Source: Planctomycetota bacterium | Lineage (GTDB): Bacteria; Planctomycetota; UBA8742; UBA2392 | Direction: 5' to 3' | NCBI GenBank assembly: GCA_020425695.1 | Contig: JAGQRE010000024.1 | Coordinates: 1-36,784, forward strand | Length of the DNA stretch: 36,784 nt | Part shown: piece by piece, positions 15,810-22,600 of the stretch | Layout: every line of letters begins with the position of its first letter | How positions within the stretch are numbered: position 1 is the stretch's first letter | Made by a program: the position numbers and the translations under genes | The notes under the pieces: model-generated | The model's database searches: none | Seen by the model: only the letters and a program-made list of their open reading frames with translations | Told to the model about the DNA's origin: nothing

Positions 15810-16529
15810 CTAGCTGAGCAGTTTGGTAACGGCCGGGTGGTCCCTGAAGACTTGCAGGGGGCTGCCCGGCTCTTCCAACTCAATTTCGATCAGGGTTGCG
15901 GCACGCTCTGGGTGGCTCTCGATCAGGTGTTGAAGGGCGCCGACGCTTTGGTCGGACACGCCGTCGATGCACAGCGCCTTCAGAAGCCACATGCCGGCAT
16001 CTGCTGAACCTGCCTTGCTCGCGACTTCCAGCGGTTCCACGGCCAGCGCCGGGTCACCGGACTGATAGCGGGCGATACCCAGCAGCAGGTTGGCCTGCGG
16101 ATCATTGGGCGACTTCGTGAGAAGTGTGTCGAGTTCAACGAAGGCGGCATCGTAGTCGCCCTGGTGCACGAGCATCGAAGCGATGTTGCGCCGGATGTAG
16201 TCGAGGCGAGGTGCGATTCCGATGGCTTCGGTGAGTAATCCCATCGCCTCGGTCTCGCGTCGTTCAGCCAGATGTTCTTCGGCCAGTCCGTTCAAAGCGT
16301 TGGCGAAAGCAGCGTTCTCACGCTCGTCCAGCCCGCATTTCGCAATGTGCCGCCGCCAGATATCCACCAAGGGCGCGAATACGGCGTGATCGGCGAAAGC
16401 GGACGACAGTTCAAGCATGGTGTCTACGTCGCAAGCTTCGGCTAACTGGCGCGCGAGCCTGACCGCGTGCGGGCCTTCTCCGGCTTCTATGTCGGCACGA
16501 ATTTGTTCGACGGTTGGTTTGTCGGTCAT
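15810..16529 (-). CDS. TPR-repeat protein
   Basis: The 239-residue protein is almost entirely alpha-helical with tetratricopeptide-like repeats. The clearest are at about residues 88-118 (AERRETEAMGLLTEAIGIAPRL then RNIASML), 122-152 (HQGDYDAAFVELDTLLTKSPND) and 153-186 (ANLLLGIARYQSGDPALAVEPLEVAS). It has no signal peptide or membrane helix and is presumably cytoplasmic, acting as a binding scaffold. It starts 43 bases after the nifS stop on the same strand, so it is probably the last gene of the nifU-nifS transcript, which hints at a link with Fe-S biogenesis, although TPR proteins are too generic to prove it. No partner is identifiable. Confidence 0.75.
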   Translation of the reverse strand: MTDKPTVEQIRADIEAGEGPHAVRLARQLAEACDVDTMLELSSAFADHAVFAPLVDIWRRHIAKCGLDERENAAFANALNGLAEEHLAERRETEAMGLLTEAIGIAPRLDYIRRNIASMLVHQGDYDAAFVELDTLLTKSPNDPQANLLLGIARYQSGDPALAVEPLEVASKAGSADAGMWLLKALCIDGVSDQSVGALQHLIESHPERAATLIEIELEEPGSPLQVFRDHPAVTKLLS

Positions 16530-16572
16530 GCCTCGAAGTTAGCGATGCCCGACGGGCGGGCAAGCCAGCAGC

Positions 16573-17805
16573 CTACACCTTGGCGAAATAGGCCTTGTGC
16601 TTCTCAAGGGCTTCGGCGCTAAGCGCATCTTGGCGCGTTTCCGTGTGTCCGAAAGGGCTCATTTCACGCAGTCGCTTTACGATGCCGGCGATCTTGTCGA
16701 TCGCAGCATCAACTTCGCCTTCTTCGGTGTAGCGGCTTACGCAAAACCGCACACTTCCATGGATCGCGCTAAGTGGGACGTTCATGGCAAGCAGCACGTG
16801 GCTGGGTTCCATGCTGCCGCTCTTGCACGCGCTGCCTGCGCTGACGGCGATGTCGGCTGCATCAAGCATCATCAACAGCGCTTCGCCATCGATGTACTTG
16901 AAGCCTGCATTCAGCGTGTTGGGCAGGCGGTCCATCTGGTCGCCATTGATGATGACGTCTTCGCACTTCGCCAGCAGACCACCCTGAAGCCGGTCGCGCA
17001 TCTTCTTCATGTGCTCGATGTGCTTGTCGAGGTTGCGATTCACCAGCGCGGCTGCGGCACCCATAGCAACGATGCCCATGGCGTTTTCTGTGCCCGCTCG
17101 GCGACCATCTTCGTGGTGTCCGCCGCGGATCAGTGGCAGAAAGGGTGCTGACTCGCGTACAAACAGCGCGCCTGCACCCTTGAGCCCATGAAACTTGTGC
17201 CCAGAGATCGTCAGGTAGTCGATCGCAAGTTCTTCTTTCAGGTCGATCTTGAGTTTGCCGGCCGCCTGAACGGCATCGACATGAACCAGCGCGCCGAACT
17301 GCTTTGCGATGTCGCCGGCCGCGTTGATCGGGCTGATTACGCCGGTCTCGTTGTTGGCCCACATCAATGAAACTAGTGCGGTGTCGCCACTGATTTCGTT
17401 TTTTAGCTCATCAAGGTCGATATGCCCCAGGCGATCGACACTGAGTTCTGTGATGCGGTAGCCTGCTTCAGCCAGATAGCGAATGACTTCAAGGACGCTG
17501 GCATGTTCAACGCGAGTCGTGATGATGTGCTTGCGCTCCGGCATGCCATCAAGTGCCGCGTAGACTGCCGTGTTGTTGCCTTCGGTTGCGCCGGAGTTGA
17601 AGACGACTTCGCTGGTTTTGCAGTTCAGCAGCTTCGCGACGTTCTCACGCGCCAGTTCAATTTCGTGCCGCACCTTTTGGCCGAACGAGTGCGTGCTACT
17701 TGGGTTGCCATAGATCTCGCCAAACAAAGGCAACACCGCCTCAACACCTTCCGGCGCCGGAAAGGTCGTACTGTTGTTGTCTAGAAAGATCGGTCGGTCA
17801 GTCAT
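16573..17805 (-). CDS. nifS: cysteine desulfurase, NifS type
   Basis: The 410-residue enzyme is a pyridoxal-phosphate class V aminotransferase-fold cysteine desulfurase. It removes sulfur from L-cysteine to feed iron-sulfur cluster assembly. Visible markers in order: LDNNSTTFPAPEGVEAVLP near the N-terminus, NPSSTHSFG, FNSGATEGNN, the cofactor-contact stretch MWANNETGVI, VDAVQAAGK, the lysine that binds the cofactor in SGHKFHGLKG (Lys204), and the mobile active-site loop SAGSACKSGS with Cys327. The ATG at 17805 gives the family N-terminus; an upstream GTG frame to 17862 would add a 19-residue extension with no support. It lies 69 bases downstream of nifU, so the two should form one transcript and act together. 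All catalytic residues are present, unlike its partner. Confidence 0.93.
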   Translation of the reverse strand: MTDRPIFLDNNSTTFPAPEGVEAVLPLFGEIYGNPSSTHSFGQKVRHEIELARENVAKLLNCKTSEVVFNSGATEGNNTAVYAALDGMPERKHIITTRVEHASVLEVIRYLAEAGYRITELSVDRLGHIDLDELKNEISGDTALVSLMWANNETGVISPINAAGDIAKQFGALVHVDAVQAAGKLKIDLKEELAIDYLTISGHKFHGLKGAGALFVRESAPFLPLIRGGHHEDGRRAGTENAMGIVAMGAAAALVNRNLDKHIEHMKKMRDRLQGGLLAKCEDVIINGDQMDRLPNTLNAGFKYIDGEALLMMLDAADIAVSAGSACKSGSMEPSHVLLAMNVPLSAIHGSVRFCVSRYTEEGEVDAAIDKIAGIVKRLREMSPFGHTETRQDALSAEALEKHKAYFAKV

Positions 17806-17874
17806 CGGGATTCGAGGTCCAGACTTCGTGAATCGATTCTCGCGGCCCGCATCACGGACCACGATCCACGAAAG

Positions 17875-18774
17875 TTATCTCATCGGTGGGGCGTGCAGTT
17901 CATCGGAGTGTTCGGTGGTGTCGATGACCTGAATTTCAGGGTCGACCATCTCGCGCAGACGGTCTTCTACGAAGAACTTCATCGTTGTCGTGCTGGAGGC
18001 GCAACTGTTGCAGTGGCCGTGCAACTGCACGAACACCTTGTTGCCCTGCACGTCGACCAGTTCCATGTCGCCGCCGTCCATGGCGAGCCCCGGGCGCACT
18101 TCGCGATCCAGCACTTCCTGAATCGCGCGCATCTTGTCGAGGTTGGTCATGTTGCCGCCGGGCGCGATCTTTGGCGCGGGCTTGTCTTCCTTGGGCTGCG
18201 GCATTTCTGCACGCACGCGCTCCAGAATCATCTTCAGATCGACGTGGCAGCTTGTGCAGCCTCCGCCAGCCTTGGTGAAGTGTGTGATCTCGTCGATGGT
18301 CGTCAGGTTGTTGTCGCGTATGGCGCGTTCGATCTTCTGTTCCGGGACGCTGTAACAGCGGCAGATGTGTAACTCGTCGTCTTCGTCCAGCTCTGTTTCA
18401 AGCTCAATGCCGCGGTAGCGCGCGTAGGCAACTTCCAGCGCTTCCATGCTCATGACGCACGTGTGCATTTTCTCGGCCGGCAGACCACCCAGATACTCGC
18501 TGATGTCGTCGGCGGTAACCCGCGCGGCTTCGTCGATGTGCTTGCCCTTCAGCATCTCAGTCAACGCGCTGCTGGCCGCGATAGCGCTCGGGCTGCCGAA
18601 CACCTGGAAGCTGGCCTGCTGGATGATTTCTGCCTCGTCCAGCTTCAAATAGAGCTTCAAAGCCTGGCCGGAGGACATAGAGCCGACTTCACCCACGACG
18701 CTGGCGTCTTGAATCACACCTACATTGCGTGGGTTGATGAAGTGGTCTTTGATTTTGTCTGAGTATGTCAGCAT
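17875..18774 (-). CDS. nifU: NifU-type Fe-S assembly protein with degenerate scaffold domain
   Basis: The 299-residue protein has the three-domain order of NifU: an IscU-like scaffold (~1-125), a central ferredoxin/BFD domain (~135-185) and a C-terminal Nfu domain (~215-285). The central cluster ligands (ICRC and CTSC) and the Nfu CNSC pair are intact. In the scaffold domain, however, the three cysteine positions used by NifU/IscU to build a transient cluster are changed. The first (Cys35 in Azotobacter NifU) is Ser35 in GSMSSGQ, which also lacks the following Asp; the second is Ser61 in FGSPSA; the third is Thr105 in MHTCVM, with a Cys one residue later. Surrounding residues remain well conserved, so the domain looks structurally kept. 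It may therefore pass clusters through the other two domains rather than building them as usual. nifS lies downstream. Confidence 0.88.
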   Translation of the reverse strand: MLTYSDKIKDHFINPRNVGVIQDASVVGEVGSMSSGQALKLYLKLDEAEIIQQASFQVFGSPSAIAASSALTEMLKGKHIDEAARVTADDISEYLGGLPAEKMHTCVMSMEALEVAYARYRGIELETELDEDDELHICRCYSVPEQKIERAIRDNNLTTIDEITHFTKAGGGCTSCHVDLKMILERVRAEMPQPKEDKPAPKIAPGGNMTNLDKMRAIQEVLDREVRPGLAMDGGDMELVDVQGNKVFVQLHGHCNSCASSTTTMKFFVEDRLREMVDPEIQVIDTTEHSDELHAPPMR

Positions 18775-18812
18775 GAGAGTCTCTACCCCTGTCCGACGTT
18801 AACGTACAAATC

Positions 18813-18827
18813 GGACTAGCATAGTCC
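18813..18827 (-). promoter_or_regulatory. IscR/Rrf2-like operator dyad at the nifU promoter
   Basis: The perfect inverted repeat GGACTA-tgc-TAGTCC (minus strand; arms 18822-18827 and 18813-18818) matches the GACT(A/G)-N3-(T/C)AGTC core of the IscR type-1 site. It also keeps the flanking ATA on the left and T positions on the right; four outer positions differ. It abuts the -10 box and covers the likely transcription start near 18821, so a bound regulator would block initiation. No Rrf2-family gene is in the window. Repression by an Fe-S regulator is inferred. Confidence 0.5.
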
Positions 18828-18833
18828 ATTATA
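18828..18833 (-). promoter_or_regulatory. consensus -10 box of the nifU-nifS promoter
   Basis: TATAAT on the minus strand is a perfect -10 hexamer, 54 bases before the nifU ATG. A weak -35 (CTGCCT, 18851-18856) lies at a 17-base spacing. The transcript would begin near 18821. The divergent methyltransferase gene starts at 18882. Confidence 0.6.
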
Positions 18834-18881
18834 CATATCCGTTGGTTTGAAGGCAGGTTGCGCAAAGGCTATCGTTGCGGC

Positions 18882-20309
18882 ATGAAAGTTGACTTCTCAG
18901 CAGCCTGGAAAGAACACGAACGCATGGCGCGGGCCGTGCCACCGGCGTTGAAGGCGACCCTGGGGGGTGCTTTCACGCCGCGTGTCCTTGCGCTGCGTGT
19001 TGCCCACGAGACGCTTTCCAGGTTTCCGCGCAATGACGTTCCGACACTACTTGACCCCAGCTGCGGGCTTGGCTCGCTGTTGCTGGCGTCCATTGAGTGG
19101 GCCTGCGTCTCACGCCCGCAGTGGGTCAAGGCGTGGCTGCAAGGCGGGAAGCTGCGCGGTTGGGAGGTTTCGCGCGAACTAAGTGATGGCACGAAACGAG
19201 TGCTTGAGATTGCAGGTCAGTGCCTGAAACTTCAGGTTCGTCCCAAACTCGTCATTCGGGATTCCCTTGAAGCAGACGAGCGCGAGGTTTGTGACGCCGT
19301 GATAGCCTGTCCTCCGTGGAAGGATCTGGCCGGTGCCGCCGCGCAGGACATACCGCCGGCTAAGCGTGCGCAGATTGCGCGACGCTTCGGATCATTCACC
19401 GGTACGCCGGCCTTGCACACGGTTTTCACCGAACTTGGTGGGCGCTTGATAAAACGTGACGGCGGGCGGATGGGCGTGCTTCTACCCTTGCGCGTAGCGG
19501 ACAGCCCGGACTACGCGGCGTTCCGACGCGCGATGGCACAACTGGTTGTACCGGAGCAGATTCTGGCGCAGGGTCAGGGTGTCTTGCCGGGTGTGCGCGA
19601 TGACGCGGGCTTGTTCATACTCACGGCCGGTCGGGGTGATGTTAGCGGCGAGCCTTGGGAGTCCCGCGCCGATGAGCAGGAGCAGGTCTACCAGACCAGT
19701 ATCCTGCGGCACATTCCGCTGCCGCCGACGAGCTTTGGCGATATCGGCGTGAATACAGGTAACTCTGAGGCATTGCTGATCACGGACAAGCCCGAGCAGC
19801 ACGCACAGCCGATTCGTGATGCGAGTGACGTGATCGCCTTTGCCATGCGGAAGCCACGTCGTTTTCTGCGTACGCGCGCGGGCGGACAAACGGGTCACTA
19901 CGCGCGCATCGCTCCGGCCGCGAGTTTCAAGCAAACGCGGATCGTGATCAAACGGGACGCCCAGCGCCCGATTGCGGCCAAGCACAACCCGCAGGCTTAC
20001 TTCCGCGATGACCTGATCGCGTGCTTTGGTGGGCCGGACCACGACGACGACTTCTTGCTGGGGGTCTTTAACTCCGAGTACTTCGGGCGCTTGTACCGGG
20101 ACAGTTTCAAGGAAACGCGGCTTCGTGCCGAGGGGCGCATTACAGTAGAACAGTTACGCGCTTTGCCGGTCCCGTCTCGAAGAGCTGCCGGTGCGTCCTA
20201 CAACCAGATCATTCAACTGAGCCGAGAGCTGCAGAAGTGCGCGGGCAAGAACCCGCGAATGCTTGCGCAACTCGACACGGCGGTCCGCAAGGCTTACACC
20301 GGCAAGTAG
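18882..20309 (+). CDS. orphan N6-adenine DNA methyltransferase-like protein
   Basis: The 475-residue protein has the gamma-type N6-adenine methyltransferase layout: an N-terminal helical region ending GAFTPRVLALRVAHETL, the S-adenosylmethionine motif LLDPSCGLGSLLLAS (residues ~57-71) and the catalytic motif IACPPWKDL (~140-148). The usual form of the latter is (N/D/S)PP(Y/F/W), and here the first position is Cys, which may change the target or reduce activity. The C-terminal half resembles the target-recognition part of type IIG/TaqI-like enzymes, ending with NSEYFGRLYRDSF and the RITVEQLRALPVP stretch. No restriction nuclease or specificity subunit is adjacent. The ATG at 18882 is preferred over an in-frame TTG at 18858. 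The next gene begins at the base after its stop. It could modify DNA without restriction, or another substrate. Confidence 0.75.
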   Translation: MKVDFSAAWKEHERMARAVPPALKATLGGAFTPRVLALRVAHETLSRFPRNDVPTLLDPSCGLGSLLLASIEWACVSRPQWVKAWLQGGKLRGWEVSRELSDGTKRVLEIAGQCLKLQVRPKLVIRDSLEADEREVCDAVIACPPWKDLAGAAAQDIPPAKRAQIARRFGSFTGTPALHTVFTELGGRLIKRDGGRMGVLLPLRVADSPDYAAFRRAMAQLVVPEQILAQGQGVLPGVRDDAGLFILTAGRGDVSGEPWESRADEQEQVYQTSILRHIPLPPTSFGDIGVNTGNSEALLITDKPEQHAQPIRDASDVIAFAMRKPRRFLRTRAGGQTGHYARIAPAASFKQTRIVIKRDAQRPIAAKHNPQAYFRDDLIACFGGPDHDDDFLLGVFNSEYFGRLYRDSFKETRLRAEGRITVEQLRALPVPSRRAAGASYNQIIQLSRELQKCAGKNPRMLAQLDTAVRKAYTGK

Positions 20310-21311
20310 ATGCCTGAAACCAAATCAACAGAAAGCTGGTTGCCGCCCGAGTTTCGCCCGGGGTTGGTGTCGGTCGTGATCCCGACGTTCAACCGCGCAC
20401 AACTTGTCTGCGAGACTGTTCGCAGCGTGTTCGCCCAGACCTGCCGCCCACTTGAGATCATTGTCGGTGATGACGCATCAACGGACGACACGCTTGAGCG
20501 TCTGAGAGATCTTGAATCTGAATGCCCGGACGGTGTGACCCTGCAGTCCTTCGGCGGCGAGAAAGTGGGTGCCTGCCCGCTGCGAAATCGAGGCGCTGCG
20601 CTGAGCCACGGCGAGTACCTGATGTTTCTGGACTCAGACGATTTGTTGACCGCACCGGCACTTGAGCAGTTGCGTCATTCTATCCAGAGCTCCGGCGCTG
20701 ACGTGGCCTGGGCTCCGTGGCGCGACCTGTATCCGGACAGCGACGTATGCCGCCTGAACGCGCCTGTTTCGCGGACGTTCTCTGAGGATTGGCTGAGCGA
20801 CCTGATTCGCGGTGAGTGGCTGGCGACTTGTGCTGTTCTGTATCGCCGCGAGGTTCTGAATCGCATCCGGGGCTGGCATGAGCCTGTGGTTCTCGACGGC
20901 GATTTTGATTTCAACGTTCAGCTTGGGGCAACCGGCGCGTCGCTTAGCGGCAGTGACGGTGTGGTTTCGTATTATCGACGTGGGGGTGCTGACCAGATCT
21001 CCGAGCAGAACTTTCTGCAGAAGACCGAACACACGCATGAAGTATTGCGTCGCGCCGAAGCCGCGCTGGATTCGCGGGACGCCTGGACACCCGCGCGGCG
21101 CAGCGCCGTGGCTGCCCGTTACTTCGAGAGCGCGCGGATGGTCTGGTACTACACCGGCGCGGCCGAGAAGTTCGAGGAGTTAGCCGGCGAAGCCAAGCGC
21201 ATTGACCCGTCGTTCAAGCCCTCGAAGTTCTGGTACCGCTGGATTGCATCCGTAGCAGGCATGCGCAACGCCGAGCGAGTCGCAGCCGTCGGTCGCAAGC
21301 TGTTTCGCTAG
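20310..21311 (+). CDS. family 2 glycosyltransferase
   Basis: The 333-residue protein has a GT-A fold of family GT2, which transfers a sugar from a nucleotide-sugar donor in the cytoplasm. The nucleotide-binding strand VSVVIPTFNRAQLVCETVRSV is followed by IIVGDDASTDDT, and the metal-binding DxD signature appears as MFLDSDDLL (~residues 108-116). GACPLRNRGAALSHGEYL between them matches the usual GARN-N-G-G block. A distal aspartate segment, VVLDGDFDFNVQL (~192-204), resembles the acceptor-side catalytic region. The C-terminal ~100 residues are helical with no clear match. No membrane helix is seen. The ATG immediately follows the methyltransferase stop codon, so the two are coupled. Its last four bases overlap the convergent acyltransferase gene. 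Product unknown, possibly a surface glycan. Confidence 0.88.
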   Translation: MPETKSTESWLPPEFRPGLVSVVIPTFNRAQLVCETVRSVFAQTCRPLEIIVGDDASTDDTLERLRDLESECPDGVTLQSFGGEKVGACPLRNRGAALSHGEYLMFLDSDDLLTAPALEQLRHSIQSSGADVAWAPWRDLYPDSDVCRLNAPVSRTFSEDWLSDLIRGEWLATCAVLYRREVLNRIRGWHEPVVLDGDFDFNVQLGATGASLSGSDGVVSYYRRGGADQISEQNFLQKTEHTHEVLRRAEAALDSRDAWTPARRSAVAARYFESARMVWYYTGAAEKFEELAGEAKRIDPSFKPSKFWYRWIASVAGMRNAERVAAVGRKLFR

Positions 21312-22117
21312 AAGCGTTCTTCCCTGTGCTTGGTCGGCTCGGCCAGGTCGCGGTCTTTCTCTTTCACCTTCTTGGCTGGGATGCCTACGTAAACAGCGTG
21401 TTCACGCGTATCGCGCGTGAGCAGCCCGTGCGCGCCAAGCATGCTGTTTTCGCCCATCGTGTTGCCCGCGAGAACCGTTGCGTGGTAGGTCACGCGACAG
21501 CGTGGGCCGATGGTGGTTTTGCGGTTGTCCACGAACTGCTGCAGGTTGATGTCGTGCGTATGGCTGTAGACGTTCACGAAGTCGGCGCAGCTTGACTTGT
21601 CGCCGATTTCGATTCCGCCACGGTCATCAAGCAGAACCCAGCGATGGATCACGACGTTGTCACCGACTTCCATGTTGTAGCCGAACGTGAATTCGACGAA
21701 GGGGAAGCATTTGAAATTCTTGCCCACGCGCTTGAAGATGTGCTGTGCCAGCATGCGCCGCAGCTTGAAACCGAGTTCGAGGTTCAGGCCGACCGGGCTG
21801 CGATCGAACATGTACCACAGCCAGAGCAGCGGCTTTACCTTCGCGAATCGTTCCGGGTCGCAGTCGCCGTAGTACTCGGATTCCAGGGTCGCGTTCCGCG
21901 GATCAAACTGTGCCTGGAACAGTGGGCTGGATTGTGCGCCCCAGATTTCAGCCAGCGCGTCGCGGCAGATAGCATTGCGGTCTTCGCCGTTGCGGATTCT
22001 CGCGTCGATCTTGCCGACAAACTCGTCGTACAGTTTCTCTGTGTCGGGCGGAAGCTCAATGTGCCGAAGCTTCATCTCAGTGCCAATCGGCTTTGTCGGC
22101 GGCGGAACGTCAGTCAT
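21308..22117 (-). CDS. hexapeptide-repeat (left-handed beta-helix) acyltransferase
   Basis: The 269-residue protein ends in a hexapeptide-repeat domain (about residues 130-255) related to galactoside/maltose O-acetyltransferases. The repeated V-G-D-N-V and I-G-x-x-S turns (MEVGDNVVIHRWV, IEIGDKSSCADF, TTIGPRC, MGENSMLGAHG) build the beta-helix, and YSHTHDIN carries the catalytic-type histidine. VYVGIPAKKVKEK is the common final motif. The N-terminal ~130 residues are not recognised and include an FLWY-rich stretch (PLLWLWYMFDRSP). The family transfers acetyl or another acyl group from a CoA donor to a sugar or similar hydroxyl. The ATG at 22117 is preceded by a strong Shine-Dalgarno (AAGGAG, six bases away); an upstream frame to 22150 is rejected. 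It is the last gene of an SPFH-DUF309-acyltransferase row. Confidence 0.85.
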   Translation of the reverse strand: MTDVPPPTKPIGTEMKLRHIELPPDTEKLYDEFVGKIDARIRNGEDRNAICRDALAEIWGAQSSPLFQAQFDPRNATLESEYYGDCDPERFAKVKPLLWLWYMFDRSPVGLNLELGFKLRRMLAQHIFKRVGKNFKCFPFVEFTFGYNMEVGDNVVIHRWVLLDDRGGIEIGDKSSCADFVNVYSHTHDINLQQFVDNRKTTIGPRCRVTYHATVLAGNTMGENSMLGAHGLLTRDTREHAVYVGIPAKKVKEKDRDLAEPTKHREERF

Positions 22118-22188
22118 GGCAGTCTCCTTGCCGTTCTCAAAACAAATCATGGCGCAGCCCGCAAGTAGGGATACGCCGCAGCGTGTAC

Positions 22189-22572
22189 CTATAGGTGAGT
22201 GATCTGCGGTGCCTCAGACCCGTTGAGTGGCTTGAGTCCGGGCGCGTTCGACAGTAACGGGAGCATCGTAGCTTCATACGCCGTCAAAAATCCTTTGATG
22301 TCCACGCCATGGAAATCATGTGGCATGTCGTTGAGCCGCGCGATTGCCAGCCTGGCCAGTTGTCGAGCCCCGATGAAGTTGGCGTTGCCGTAGTGATAGA
22401 AGCTGACCGCGACTTGCAGGAACGCCTGATAGAAAGCGCCCTTTCTGTCGGTGTCGCGCTTCCACAGGACTTCCAGTACCTCGTGCACCATAAAGAAATT
22501 GTGCTCGTGGTAGTACTTGAGCGCGCGTTGCCACAGCACGTTGTCGGGGAGGCTCAGGAAGTCATCAGACAT
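22189..22572 (-). CDS. DUF309 domain protein
   Basis: The 127-residue protein matches the DUF309 family, small helical bacterial proteins of unknown function. The signature is present: FFMVHEVLEVLWKRDTDRKG (the conserved H-E-x-x-E pattern) followed by FYQAFLQVAVSFYHYGNANFIGARQLARLA. The paired acidic and histidine residues in such helical bundles suggest a metal site, but no activity has been established that I know of. It begins 28 bases after the SPFH-fusion gene and ends 71 bases before the acyltransferase gene, all on the minus strand, so it is probably cotranscribed with them. No strong ribosome-binding site is visible. Confidence 0.85.
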   Translation of the reverse strand: MSDDFLSLPDNVLWQRALKYYHEHNFFMVHEVLEVLWKRDTDRKGAFYQAFLQVAVSFYHYGNANFIGARQLARLAIARLNDMPHDFHGVDIKGFLTAYEATMLPLLSNAPGLKPLNGSEAPQITHL

Positions 22573-22600
22573 CGGAGACTGTTCTCGCTTCCTAACGCCG

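Noticed and set aside
17806-17874. Palindrome gaatcgattc and partial repeats between nifU and nifS
   Set aside because: Too short and without a T-tract or regulator logic to call an operator or terminator.
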